Part shown: positions 7,301 to 15,692 of the stretch, piece after piece
Layout of the letters: each line of letters begins with the position of its first letter
Numbering within the stretch: the first letter of the stretch is position 1
Assembly: GCF_039541955.1 (NCBI RefSeq)
Contig: NZ_BAABHF010000019.1
Location: 836,358 to 900,357 of the forward strand
Source of the DNA: Actinoallomurus oryzae
GTDB taxonomy: Bacteria > Actinomycetota > Actinomycetes > Streptosporangiales > Streptosporangiaceae
Length of the DNA stretch: 64,000 nt
Direction: 5' to 3'
Position numbers and translations under genes: made by a program
The notes under the pieces: generated by a model
The model's database searches: none
Told to the model about the DNA's origin: nothing
What the model saw: only the letters and a program-made list of their open reading frames with translations

Positions 7301-8491
7301 ATGAAGCAGAATCTCCGGCTGGGCCACGTCGCGGGCATCCCGGTGGGGGTCAACTGGTCGGTCGTGGTGATCCTCGTGCTGATCGCCGACATCGTCGCCG
7401 GGAACGTCCTGCCGCGCGCGGACGCGGGCCGGCCCGCGAGCGTGTACTGGGCCATCGCGATCCCCACGGCGCTGCTCTTCCTCGCCTCGCTGCTGGCCCA
7501 CGAGGGCGCCCACGCCGCCGTCGCGCGCAGGCGGGGCCTCGGGGTGCGTTCGATCACCCTGTGGATGCTCGGCGGGGTCGCCCAGCTCGACGGTGAGCCC
7601 AAGACCGCCCGTACGGACCTCGCCGTCGCCGCCGCGGGCCCGCTGACGAGCCTCGCCATCGGAGGGGTGCTGTTCGGCGCCGCGGAGGGGGCCTCGACGG
7701 CAGGCGCGCCGGGCGTGATCGTCGCGGCGCTCGCCTGGACCGGGGCGACCAACGCGTTCCTGGCCGTGTTCAACCTGCTGCCGGGCGCGCCGCTGGACGG
7801 CGGCCGCATCCTGCGGGCGCTGGTGTGGATGCGGTCCGGCGAGCGGTCGCGCGGCGACCGCGTCGCGACCATCGCCGGGCAGGTCATGGGCGCCGCGCTC
7901 GTCGGCGCCGGCGTCGCCCAGCTGATCTTCCTCAGCCAGACGGGCGGCCTGTGGCTGATGCTCATCGGCTGGTTCCTCATCTGGACGGCCGGGGCGGAGG
8001 CCCGGTCGCGGGTGGCGCAGGAGGCCGCCGAGGGCGTCCGGGTACGCGACCTGATGGTCCCCGAGCCCGAATGCGCGCCCTCCTGGCGGCCGATCGGGGA
8101 GTTCATCGCGAGCGTCGCGGCGCGGTCGCGCCAGTCGGCCTTCCCCGTCACCGGGTTCGGCGGCGAACCCTGCGGCGTGGTCACCCTGGCGCGCCTCACG
8201 CGCGTGCCCCCGGCCCGCACCGGCGACCGGATCGACACGGTCGCGGTCGCGCTGCCCCACGACTACCTGGCCGCACCGGAGGACCCCGCCGCTCCGCTGG
8301 CCGGGCGGCTGCCGCTCGCCGGCACCGTGCTCGCCGTCGTCGTCGCCGACCACCGCGTCGTCGGCATGGTCACCGCCGACGACCTCGGCCGGCTGGTCCA
8401 GCAGAGCAGGCTGCGCTCCAAGTACGCGCCCCGCCGGCCCGCCGAGCCCGCGTCCGGTCCACCCGTACGGCGGCCCGAGGACGGCTCTTAG
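7301..8491 (+). CDS. Site-2-protease-like M50 metalloprotease with C-terminal CBS-like region
   Basis: A 396-residue integral membrane zinc protease of family M50 (rhomboid-unrelated, SpoIVFB/Rip3 type). The zinc-binding HEGAH is at 67-71 in the second membrane segment, and the second motif NLLPGAPLDGGR is at 158-169, with the third ligand Asp. About six membrane segments end near residue 230. The remainder (about 245-370) looks like a weakly conserved CBS pair that may sense nucleotides. Such proteases cut membrane-bound regulators such as anti-sigma factors; the substrate here is unknown. The ATG at 7301 follows GAGGAGG. The gene is divergent from the TPP-riboswitch transcript. Confidence 0.88.
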   Translation: MKQNLRLGHVAGIPVGVNWSVVVILVLIADIVAGNVLPRADAGRPASVYWAIAIPTALLFLASLLAHEGAHAAVARRRGLGVRSITLWMLGGVAQLDGEPKTARTDLAVAAAGPLTSLAIGGVLFGAAEGASTAGAPGVIVAALAWTGATNAFLAVFNLLPGAPLDGGRILRALVWMRSGERSRGDRVATIAGQVMGAALVGAGVAQLIFLSQTGGLWLMLIGWFLIWTAGAEARSRVAQEAAEGVRVRDLMVPEPECAPSWRPIGEFIASVAARSRQSAFPVTGFGGEPCGVVTLARLTRVPPARTGDRIDTVAVALPHDYLAAPEDPAAPLAGRLPLAGTVLAVVVADHRVVGMVTADDLGRLVQQSRLRSKYAPRRPAEPASGPPVRRPEDGS

Positions 8492-8504
8492 GGAGGGAAC
8501 GCGC

Positions 8505-9578
8505 TCAGGAGCGGTGGTGGTGCTGGGCCCGGGCCGGCTTGGCGATCCGCTCGCCGGGTACGGACGCGGCGGCGACCAGCTTCGGCGGCGTGACGCGGCT
8601 GATCAGTCTCCAGACCTGCTCGCCGAACTCACGGGGGCGTTCGAGCACCAGCAGGTGGCCCGAGTCGGGGACCACGACCAGCTCCCCGCCGGACATCGCG
8701 GCGACGAGCGCCTCGGCGTGCGCGAGCGGGGTGATCACGTCGCGTTCGCCGACGAGGACGAGCACCGGGATGCGGCCGAGCGCCGGCAGGACCGAGTGCA
8801 GGTCGTACCGGACGAGCTCGGTGTAGAACTCGGCGATCACCTGGATCGGCACCGACGCCATGAGCCGCGTCGTGAGCCGGGCCACCGGGCGGGGCACCCG
8901 CGAGCCGTACAGGTAGGGCCAGGTGATCAGGTACGTCGCGCCGCCCGCGGACCGCCGCGCGCCGTCCACGAGGCGTGCGTGCCGCCGCAGCCGGCTGAGC
9001 GTGGCGGGCACCAGGCGGCGCACGACGAACGGTGCCGTGATCGACGGCAGGCCCGCGGTGATCGTGGACAGGCCTCCGGCGGAGGTCGAGGAGAGGAGGA
9101 CGCCCACCACCCGTCCGCCGAACATGCCGGGGTGGGACTTGGCGAGGGCGAGGATGGCCATCCCGCCCATGGAGTGGCCGACCAGCACCAGCCGTCCGCG
9201 CGGGGCCGCGGCCCGGATCACCGCGAACAGATCGCGCCCGACCTGGTCGATGGTGGCGTTGGGCGGCGTGCCCCAGCCGGACCGGCCGTGGCCGCGATGG
9301 TCCCACAGGACCACCCGAGCCTTGCCGGCCAGCATCGTGCGCTGGACGTCCCAGCTCGTGCAGTTCAGCAGGTAGCCGTGGCAGAAGACGACGGTCAGCG
9401 GGGCACCGGGGGCGTCCTGGATCTCCACGTGCAGCTCGACACCGTCATCGGCGGTGACGGTCATCGACCGGGTCGGCGGCGGATGATCGGGTTCGGCCCC
9501 GGCGACGGAATGTCCGGGTATCGGAAGCAACGAGCGTCCCTGTTCCGCCAGCGCGCTGGCGATGTCCGTGAACGACAT
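8505..9578 (-). CDS. Alpha/beta-fold hydrolase
   Basis: A 357-residue alpha/beta hydrolase. The nucleophile elbow GHSMGG is at 134-139 (Ser136), with an oxyanion stretch CHGYLLN at about 66-72 and the DHRGHGRS motif at 93-100. The acid is likely the Asp of GERD and the catalytic His is in DSGHLLVLERP near the C-terminus. No signal peptide is evident. Substrates of such esterases/lipases/haloperoxidase-like enzymes cannot be told from sequence. ATG 9578 follows GGAGGTGG closely; a GTG two codons earlier is the alternative. It converges on the M50 gene with a 13-base gap. Confidence 0.85.
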   Translation of the reverse strand: MSFTDIASALAEQGRSLLPIPGHSVAGAEPDHPPPTRSMTVTADDGVELHVEIQDAPGAPLTVVFCHGYLLNCTSWDVQRTMLAGKARVVLWDHRGHGRSGWGTPPNATIDQVGRDLFAVIRAAAPRGRLVLVGHSMGGMAILALAKSHPGMFGGRVVGVLLSSTSAGGLSTITAGLPSITAPFVVRRLVPATLSRLRRHARLVDGARRSAGGATYLITWPYLYGSRVPRPVARLTTRLMASVPIQVIAEFYTELVRYDLHSVLPALGRIPVLVLVGERDVITPLAHAEALVAAMSGGELVVVPDSGHLLVLERPREFGEQVWRLISRVTPPKLVAAASVPGERIAKPARAQHHHRS

Positions 9579-9859
9579 GACCACCTCCGCCGGGCGGCGC
9601 CGCCCTGCCTCGGCAGGCCGCCACCGTCACTCGCCATTGAGCCTGCGGCCGAGGCGGCTGGAGATCCTCGGCCCGTCTCCCCAACGTGCGGCCGAACCCC
9701 CCTTCCCCCACAGGTTCTCCCTTACACGTTGCGTCACACCGTGAAGCCGGGCCAGGGGCGAAAGTCCTGAATATCGCGCCCGGCGACCTCGGGCGCCTCT
9801 CACGCCTCACCGGCCACGATGCGTATGAACCGGTCATTCGCGGGGTAGGGCGCATGTGC

Positions 9860-9882
9860 GTTGATACACCCGCATTGGGTAC
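9860..9882 (+). promoter_or_regulatory. Candidate stress-sigma (SigB/SigF-type) promoter
   Basis: GTTG and GGGTAC are separated by 13 bases, close to the GTTT-N(13-15)-GGGTA consensus of general-stress sigma factors. It lies about 110 bases before the kinase-like gene. The rest of the 410-base gap between the two flanking genes shows nothing else I can name. Confidence 0.3.
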
Positions 9883-9994
9883 GAAAATCCGTGACGCCCC
9901 CAGGACCATCCCCCAGCCGACGGGCGGCCCGCCGCCCGTGAGCCGTACGGCCGACAGAGAGGGATGGACCTTGGCCACACCGAGAAGGCCGGTG

Positions 9995-10639
9995 ATGAAC
10001 GACGACGGCCGGGGGGCGGCCCCCCTGGCCACCGCGGAGAGCGGCGAGCGGCTGTCCCCGGGGCTGGCGGACGGCCTGATGCATCGCCTGTTCGCGGTCG
10101 GCCTGGACCTGCACGCCGCGCTGACCTACATCGAGGCGAACCTCGGCGCCGACGTCACGGTCGCCAAGGTCCACAAGGCCATCGACGGCCTGGACGGTGC
10201 GATCAAGGACTTTCGCGGCGTGGTGTTCGACCTGCGTCCCGAGGGCTCGGCCGAAGGATCGGGCCTGCGGGCGCTGATCGTCGAGGCGGTGGAGCGGGCC
10301 TGCGGCCCGGGCCGGACGTGCCCGGCGCTGACGCTCGGGCACGGCATCGAGGCGATGATCGACCCGTCGGCCTGGCAGCGGGTCGCCCGGCTGGTCCACC
10401 GGGCCCTCGCCCTCGTCCCCGGCGAGCGCCTGCCGGACGTCCACGTGATGATCAGCGCCGACCCGCGGCCGCCCACCTGGCTCGTCATGCACCTTGACGC
10501 GCCCGCGGGCGTCCTCACCGAGGTGGCCGGGCGGATCCGCGTGCTCGGCGGGCACGGCACGGACGTCTCCCGCCAGGACCCGCCGCCATCCCCCGAACGT
10601 TCGCGAATCCGCCTCGAATGGCCCATGCCGGCGCACTGA
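9995..10639 (+). CDS. Degenerate sensor-kinase-like protein (DevS/HisKA_3-type dimerisation region without the phospho-acceptor His)
   Basis: A 214-residue soluble protein. Residues 24-80 (LADGLMHRLFAVGLDLHAAL and the following helix ending in VVFDLR) resemble the dimerisation helices of DevS/DosT-type kinases, where the motif reads RDLHDxVIQRLFAVG. The phospho-acceptor His appears replaced by Ala, and no N-box or G-box of an ATPase is visible in the C-terminal half. It may be a dimerising pseudo-kinase or a phosphatase/adaptor. The start is uncertain: ATG 9995 follows GAGAAGG, but a TTG at 9971 with GAGAGGG is also possible. Confidence 0.55.
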   Translation: MNDDGRGAAPLATAESGERLSPGLADGLMHRLFAVGLDLHAALTYIEANLGADVTVAKVHKAIDGLDGAIKDFRGVVFDLRPEGSAEGSGLRALIVEAVERACGPGRTCPALTLGHGIEAMIDPSAWQRVARLVHRALALVPGERLPDVHVMISADPRPPTWLVMHLDAPAGVLTEVAGRIRVLGGHGTDVSRQDPPPSPERSRIRLEWPMPAH

Positions 10640-10744
10640 TCCCCAAGCCCGCCCGGATCTCCCCGGCCGGATACCCGACAGTCGCTCACGCCGCGTGGCG
10701 TTACCGCCACGGACGGCGCGCCGGGCCTACCGTGGGGTGTGATC

Positions 10745-11254
10745 ATGAACGAGGTGATTCACGCATGGTGCCTGGTCAACGGCTCGTGGGTGGAGCGCGA
10801 GGACCCGGTGATGGCGATCTGCGAGCCGTACGGCGGTGACGTGCGCGCGGCGGTGGCGAACCTGGGCTACGAGGCGTGGTGCCAGGTCGGCGAGCTGCCG
10901 TCGGTGCCGGTCTCGCTGACGCTGTACTCACGGGAGACGCCGCCGTTGCAGTTCCTGCTGCAGCTCGAGGGCAACGCGGGCAACGTCGTCGAGCACGTCT
11001 TCGCCGAGACGCTCCCGGACGCGATGGAGCTGCTCGCGCGGTGGACGCCGATCGCCCGCCCCTGGTACGGCAAGGGACGCGGCGGGGACCTCCGGGGGCA
11101 TGCGGAGGACGGCTCCGCACGCCCCCAGGAGGGTCCGGGACGTCCGGAGACGCCCCCGGCACGCACGAGAACCCGGCGCCGGTCCCCGGCGCCCCGCCCG
11201 GTGCCCTCCCCCGCACCGTCCGCGGTCGACCGCCTGGCCTCGCCCGGCGCCTGA
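10745..11254 (+). CDS. Hypothetical protein with Pro/Arg-rich C-terminal tail
   Basis: A 169-residue protein I do not recognise. The first 110 residues look like a compact alpha/beta domain (WCLVNGSWVERED, then strands ending at TPIARPWYG). From about 115 on it is a low-complexity Pro/Arg/Ser tail that is probably disordered. Start ATG 10745 has GTGGGG upstream; GTG 10739 is an alternative. It follows the kinase-like gene by about 105 bases on the same strand and converges with the YihY-type gene. Confidence 0.6.
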   Translation: MNEVIHAWCLVNGSWVEREDPVMAICEPYGGDVRAAVANLGYEAWCQVGELPSVPVSLTLYSRETPPLQFLLQLEGNAGNVVEHVFAETLPDAMELLARWTPIARPWYGKGRGGDLRGHAEDGSARPQEGPGRPETPPARTRTRRRSPAPRPVPSPAPSAVDRLASPGA

Positions 11255-11270
11255 CCCCGGACGCCCAGAA

Positions 11271-11299
11271 CCCCGCCCGTCGTACAGCAGGGCGTGGGG
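11271..11299. terminator. Possible bidirectional hairpin between convergent genes
   Basis: CCCCGCCC and GGGCGTGGGG can pair with one bulged T around an 11-base loop, between two converging genes. Confidence 0.35.
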
Positions 11300-11313
11300 T
11301 TCCGTGCGGTCTC

Positions 11314-12435
11314 TCAGGCGCTGCGGGACTCCGGCCGGGCCTGCTCGCTCTCCCCCGGCTCCCGCGACTCCCTTGTCTCCCTCGTCTCCCTCGTCTCCCG
11401 GGGCGCGGCTTCCTCCTCCGGTGCGGGGTCCTCGTCCGCCTCGTCGGCCGCCGCGACCTCGACGCGCCGCTCGGCGGCCCGCAGCTGCTTCTTCGCCACC
11501 CGGGCGCGCGCCTCGGCGGCCTCGGCGCGGGCCCGCGCGGTGTGCTCACCGGGCCACAGCTTGTCGATCTCGGCGTTGAGCGCGGCGCCGATCAGCACGG
11601 CCAGGGCGGTGACGTACAGCCAGGCGAGCACGGCGATCGCCGCGCCCAGCGAGCCGTACACCGTCACGCCCGACGCGGAGCCGTCCAGGTAGAGGCGCAG
11701 GATGAGGCTGCCCAGCGCCCAGATCGCCAGGGCCACGGCGCCGCCCGGCAGCCCCCGCCACCAGGCCGTGCGCACCGGGACGCTGAGGTGGTACAGCGAG
11801 GCGAGGAACACGATGGAGACGACGATCAGCACCGGCCAGTACAGAACGTGCACCACCCGCGCGCCCTCGGGCAGCCAGCGCAGGACGAGCGTCGGGCCCG
11901 CGACCAGCACCGGGATGATCACCAGGCCGACGCCGATCCCGGCGATGTAGAGGAAGAACGCGCGCAGCCGCGTGCGGATGACGCCGCGCACGCCGGACAG
12001 GCCGTACGCGATCGTGATCGTGTCGACGTAGACGTTCAGCGCGCGTGAGCCGGCCCACAGCGAGACGAGGAAGCTCAGCGAGACGAGCTCGACCCGGCCG
12101 CCCCGGAGGACGTCGTCGAGGAGCGGCCGCACGACGGTGTCCACCGACTGCTCGGTCAGGACCGTCTGCGCCTTCTCGATCACCCACGTGCGGATGTCGG
12201 CCACCGTGTCGTCGCCGAGCATCGACCGGAAGTGCCCGAGCGTGCCGATCAGCCCCAGCACGAGCGGCGGCAGCGACAGCAGGGTGAAGAACGCCGCCTC
12301 GGCGGCCAGGCCGGTGACCCGGTAGCGGAACGCGGAGACGCTCGTACCGCGGACGATCCGCCACACGGCGGACCGGATCCGGGCGCGTACCGAAACCTCG
12401 GCAACGCCCGCCGAAGCATCGGAGAGGGTGGTCAC
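11314..12435 (-). CDS. YihY/virulence factor BrkB-family membrane protein
   Basis: A 373-residue inner-membrane protein of the YihY/BrkB family (formerly mis-called ribonuclease BN). A short cytoplasmic N-terminus is followed by about six membrane helices between residues 40 and 290, including the family segment AAFFTLLSLPPLVLGLIG and, later, VTVYGSLGAAIAVLAWLY. The last 80 residues are a charged Ala/Glu/Arg tail containing the short repeat RETRETRES, encoded by a 9-bp tandem repeat. The function of the family is poorly known. The GTG start at 12435 has no convincing ribosome-binding site, so it may be a few codons off. Confidence 0.85.
   Translation of the reverse strand: MTTLSDASAGVAEVSVRARIRSAVWRIVRGTSVSAFRYRVTGLAAEAAFFTLLSLPPLVLGLIGTLGHFRSMLGDDTVADIRTWVIEKAQTVLTEQSVDTVVRPLLDDVLRGGRVELVSLSFLVSLWAGSRALNVYVDTITIAYGLSGVRGVIRTRLRAFFLYIAGIGVGLVIIPVLVAGPTLVLRWLPEGARVVHVLYWPVLIVVSIVFLASLYHLSVPVRTAWWRGLPGGAVALAIWALGSLILRLYLDGSASGVTVYGSLGAAIAVLAWLYVTALAVLIGAALNAEIDKLWPGEHTARARAEAAEARARVAKKQLRAAERRVEVAAADEADEDPAPEEEAAPRETRETRETRESREPGESEQARPESRSA
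11368..11398. repeat. 9-bp tandem repeat in the 3' end of the YihY-type gene
   Basis: CTCCCTCGT is repeated with slight variation three to four times and encodes Arg-Glu-Thr repeats in the C-terminal tail. Copy number may vary between strains. Confidence 0.7.
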
Positions 12436-12626
12436 GAACGTCTACCGTAGCCGTGACGCGTCCGGTACGTGCTGCGACGACCACTTCGCGGGATGTCGCG
12501 CCACCTGTCGCAGAGCCGGTCCGGCGCACGGAGGGACCCGTCGTCGCCGGGCGCCCGGCGGGAGGTACGCCTCGCGGAGGTGCCGGCCATCCACCGCCCT
12601 TCCCTCGTCACCGCCGGGTCGGGAAC

Positions 12627-13424
12627 TCAGGCGAACCGTCCCGGGCGGCGTCCGGTGCCCGGCGGCCCCGCGAACGCCTGGGCGATACCGATCCATTCTT
12701 TCGCGACGGCGCCCGAGACCGCCAGATCCACATCGGCCGGATGCCGCCGCTGCGTGACGACGAGGCAGAAGTCCAGCGCCGTTCCGCGTACGACGTCGGC
12801 AGCGCCCTCGGGCCCGGCGGTCCACGGGCCGCCGCCCGGCAGGGTGAGCTCGATCCGCACCGGCACGCGCGGGACCGGGCGCCGGCGCACCACAAAGCTC
12901 CAGGGCAGGGCGCGTACGCCGATCTCGGCCACGTGACGCAGCCGGTCGGTGGGTTCGCGGACCGCGTCGCGGCCGGCCTCCCGCAGGCCGTCGACGACGT
13001 CCTGCCCGTGCGCCCAGGTCTCCATCAGCCGCGCCGTCGCGAACGACGCCAGGCCCATGTCCGGGCCGTACCAGGGGATCCGCGTCTTCGGGTCGGCCGC
13101 GGCGAGCGTCTCGGTCAGGCCGGCGCGGGCGGAGCGGAACCAGGCGAGCAGGTCCTCCCCCGGCATCGACCGCCGCTCCGCGACGAGCGCGTCGGCGTCC
13201 AGGCCGGCGTCCGCGGCCGCCCGCGCCTCGGCGCGGAACTCCTCCGGCGTGGTGACCGCGCGCACCGCCGCGTCGTCGAACCAGGCCAGATGGGCGATCT
13301 GGTCGCGTACCGCCCAGCCCTCGGCCGGGGTCGGGACGTCCCAGACGCCCGGGCCGAGGAGCCGGTTGAGGTCGGCCGTCTCGGCGCTCAGGTCACGGAT
13401 CAGCACCTCTGTCGCCACACCCAT
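12627..13424 (-). CDS. DinB/mycothiol-dependent maleylpyruvate isomerase-fold protein (TIGR03084-like)
   Basis: A 265-residue protein of the DinB-like four-helix metal-binding superfamily. Metal ligands are probably the His of DQIAHLAWFDD and the His of METWAHGQDVVD, as in mycothiol-dependent maleylpyruvate isomerases. The C-terminal 90 residues match the beta-rich SCP2-like extension of the TIGR03084 group. It probably uses mycothiol or a metal cofactor, but the reaction is unknown. ATG 13424 is chosen from the family pattern (short run before RDLSAETADL); the ribosome-binding site is weak. The 190 bases between it and the YihY-type gene hold no feature I recognise. Confidence 0.8.
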   Translation of the reverse strand: MGVATEVLIRDLSAETADLNRLLGPGVWDVPTPAEGWAVRDQIAHLAWFDDAAVRAVTTPEEFRAEARAAADAGLDADALVAERRSMPGEDLLAWFRSARAGLTETLAAADPKTRIPWYGPDMGLASFATARLMETWAHGQDVVDGLREAGRDAVREPTDRLRHVAEIGVRALPWSFVVRRRPVPRVPVRIELTLPGGGPWTAGPEGAADVVRGTALDFCLVVTQRRHPADVDLAVSGAVAKEWIGIAQAFAGPPGTGRRPGRFA

Positions 13425-13479
13425 CGCATCAGCGTACAGAACCGCGTTCGGTGCGGCCTGTGCTGCGAGAATGGGACAC

Positions 13480-13632
13480 ATGATCTGTGAAGCGTGCCGC
13501 GACCGGCGACACGACGAGTGCCGTGGCGGCACATGGTGCGACTGTCAGCACCAGCCCCCGGCCGGAGGCGACGAGCCGGACACCGAACCGGACGCGCCCG
13601 AGCCGCCGGTCAACTGGCTCCGTCAGGGCTGA
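13480..13632 (+). CDS. Small Cys-rich protein (50 residues)
   Basis: A 50-residue protein, too short for most gene finders. Its first 24 residues carry Cys3, Cys6, Cys14, Cys20 and Cys22 plus two His (pattern CxxC-x7-C-x5-CxC), which suggests a zinc or iron-sulfur knuckle. The rest is acidic and Pro-rich, ending VNWLRQG. It lies divergently from the DinB-fold gene and just upstream of the sulfur operon's leader region. A thiol or metal role is inference from the Cys pattern and position. Confidence 0.6.
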   Translation: MICEACRDRRHDECRGGTWCDCQHQPPAGGDEPDTEPDAPEPPVNWLRQG

Positions 13633-13788
13633 GAGCCGGGAAGGCTCAGAGGCCCGAGAAACGCCTGGTACCTGTGACAGGGCCGAGGCCAGAGATAGGG
13701 ACGCCGTTCCGCATATCGGACAAGGTTGGACACCCATCGAACGGCATGTCATCATCGGTGTATGGCTGCTGCGAACCCGTTGCTGGTG

Positions 13789-13839
13789 ATGCGCCGGCAC
13801 GTTGACTTTCTTCGCGTGGGCAGCGCCATCTGTCGTTGA
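13789..13839 (+). CDS. Cysteine-type leader peptide (MRRHVD family) of the sulfite reductase operon
   Basis: A 16-codon frame encoding MRRHVDFLRVGSAICR, ending in TGA at 13837-13839. It matches the short actinobacterial leader peptides of the MRRHVDLLRVxSALC type found before sulfur genes, in which translation through the Cys codon near the end is thought to report cysteine supply. In-frame starts further upstream (GTG 13786, ATG 13762) are possible. It ends 132 bases before the sulfite reductase start; that spacer presumably contains the attenuation structure. Confidence 0.75.
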   Translation: MRRHVDFLRVGSAICR

Positions 13840-13971
13840 CACTGATCAACCGCCACTGCCTCATGGGCGCGCGGTATGCCGGTGTCGGATTTCCTCCAAG
13901 CTCAGCGTAGAGCCAGCAGCGAGCCTGCCGGTGTGCTCCGCGTCCACCATCCACCACGGAGGACGCGCACG

Positions 13972-15624
13972 ATGCCACCCCGTCAGCGGAGGCGAGGCGA
14001 GGGTCAGTGGGCCCTCGGTTATCGCGAACCGCTCAACAAGAACGAAGAGGGCAAGAAGAACGACGACGGTCTGAACGTCCGCCGTCGGATCCTCGACATC
14101 TACTCAAAGTCCGGCTTCGACTCGATCGACCCGGCCGACCTGCGCGGCCGATTCCGCTGGTACGGGATCTACACGCAGCGGCGTCCGGGGATCGACGGCG
14201 GCAAGACCGCCGTCCTCGAGGACGAGGAGCTCGACGACCGCTACTTCATGCTGCGCGTCCGCATCGACGGCGGCCGGCTGAACGCCGCCCAGCTCCGGGC
14301 GATCGCCGACGTGTCGAGCAAGTACGCGCGCGGCACCGCCGACGTGACCGACCGGCAGAACATCCAGCTGCACTGGATCGAGATCGAGTCGGTGCCGGCG
14401 ATCTGGGAGACGCTGGAGGCCGTCGGCCTGACCACGACCGAGGCCTGCGGCGACACGCCGCGCGTGATCATCGGCTGCCCGCTCGCCGGGATCGCCGCCG
14501 ACGAGGTGATCGACGCCACGCCGCAGCTCCAGGAGATCCACGACCGTTACATCGGCAGCCCCGAGTTCTCCAACCTGCCGCGCAAGTTCAAGACGGCGCT
14601 GTCCGGCTGCACGGCGCAGTGCACCGTCCACGAGATCAACGACATCGCGTTCGTCGGGGTGGTGAACGACGAGGGCGAGGCCGGCTACGACCTGTGGGTC
14701 GGCGGCGGGCTGTCCACCAACCCGATGTTCGCCAAGCGCCTCGGCGCGTTCGTCCGGCCCGAGCAGGCGCCCGAGGTCTGGGCCGGGGTCACCGGGATCT
14801 TCCGTGACTACGGCTACCGGCGGCTGCGGAGCCGCGCCCGGCTCAAGTTCCTGATGAACGACTGGGGCCCCGAGCGCTTCCGCGAGGTGCTGGAGAAGGA
14901 GTACCTGGGCTACAGGCTGCCCGACGGGCCGGCGCCGGGCGGGCCCCGTGACGCCCGCCGCGACCACGTCGGCATCCACCGGCAGCGCGACGGCGCCTAC
15001 TACGTCGGGTTCGCGCCGAGGGTCGGCCGGGTCAACGGCGACCTGCTGCACGTGATCGCCGACCTGGCCGAGGAGTACGGCTCGGGCCGGGTGTGCACGA
15101 CGACCGAGCAGAAGATGGTCATCCTCGACGTGCCCGAGGAGCGCACCGAGGCTCTCGCCGCCGAGCTGGAGGCCCACGACCTCCAGGTACGGCCCTCGGT
15201 CTTCCGGCGGCAGACGATGGCCTGCACCGGCATCGAGTACTGCAAGCTGGCGATCGTCGAGACCAAGCAGCGCGGCATGGACCTCATCGAAGAGCTGGAG
15301 AAGCGCCTCCCGGACTTCGACGAGCCGCTGAGCATCAACCTCAACGGCTGCCCGAACTCCTGCGCGCGCGTCCAGGTCGCCGACATCGGGCTGAAGGGCC
15401 AGCTGGTCACCGACGCCGACGGCAACCAGGTGGAGGGCTACCAGATCCACCTCGGCGGGACGGTCGGCGGTGCCTTCGGCAAGAAGATCCGCGGGCTCAA
15501 GACCACCGCGGACGAGCTGCCCGACTACGTCGAGCGGGTCCTGCGCCGCTACCAGGACCAGCGGAACGACGGTGAGTCCTTCGCCGACTGGGTGCAGCGG
15601 GCGGAACAGGAGGACCTCACGTGA
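13972..15624 (+). CDS. sir: Ferredoxin-dependent sulfite (nitrite/sulfite) reductase
   Basis: A 550-residue siroheme/4Fe-4S enzyme that reduces sulfite to sulfide with six electrons from ferredoxin. The cluster ligands are Cys418, Cys424, Cys460 and Cys464 (CTGIEYC and GCPNSC motifs). Two ferredoxin-like half domains precede each catalytic half, as in NirA/SirA proteins. The surrounding cysH and siroheme-chelatase genes favour sulfite over nitrite. ATG 13972 is preceded by GGAGG at nine to ten bases. Its stop (GTGA) overlaps the GTG start of a coupling mini-ORF, and AGGAGG inside its last codons serves as that frame's ribosome-binding site. The leader peptide upstream suggests cysteine-dependent attenuation. 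Confidence 0.93.
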   Translation: MPPRQRRRGEGQWALGYREPLNKNEEGKKNDDGLNVRRRILDIYSKSGFDSIDPADLRGRFRWYGIYTQRRPGIDGGKTAVLEDEELDDRYFMLRVRIDGGRLNAAQLRAIADVSSKYARGTADVTDRQNIQLHWIEIESVPAIWETLEAVGLTTTEACGDTPRVIIGCPLAGIAADEVIDATPQLQEIHDRYIGSPEFSNLPRKFKTALSGCTAQCTVHEINDIAFVGVVNDEGEAGYDLWVGGGLSTNPMFAKRLGAFVRPEQAPEVWAGVTGIFRDYGYRRLRSRARLKFLMNDWGPERFREVLEKEYLGYRLPDGPAPGGPRDARRDHVGIHRQRDGAYYVGFAPRVGRVNGDLLHVIADLAEEYGSGRVCTTTEQKMVILDVPEERTEALAAELEAHDLQVRPSVFRRQTMACTGIEYCKLAIVETKQRGMDLIEELEKRLPDFDEPLSINLNGCPNSCARVQVADIGLKGQLVTDADGNQVEGYQIHLGGTVGGAFGKKIRGLKTTADELPDYVERVLRRYQDQRNDGESFADWVQRAEQEDLT

Positions 15625-15692
15625 ACGAACGGAGTGAGCGAACCGAAGGCACGCGCCAGTGGTCACACCCTCCGACGAAGGAGGACTCATGA
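15621..15692 (+). CDS. 23-codon coupling mini-ORF between sulfite reductase and the zinc-ribbon gene
   Basis: A third copy of the 23-codon unit seen twice between efeO and efeB. It starts with GTG overlapping the sulfite reductase stop (GTGA) and ends in TGA overlapping the next ATG (ATGA). The peptide starts MNERSERTEG and ends WSHPPTKEDS. AGGAGG at 15608-15613 provides a strong ribosome-binding site, better than in the efe copies. The last ten codons are almost identical to the efe copies; the first half has drifted but kept length and register. No known family recognised. Confidence 0.65.
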   Translation: MNERSERTEGTRQWSHPPTKEDS

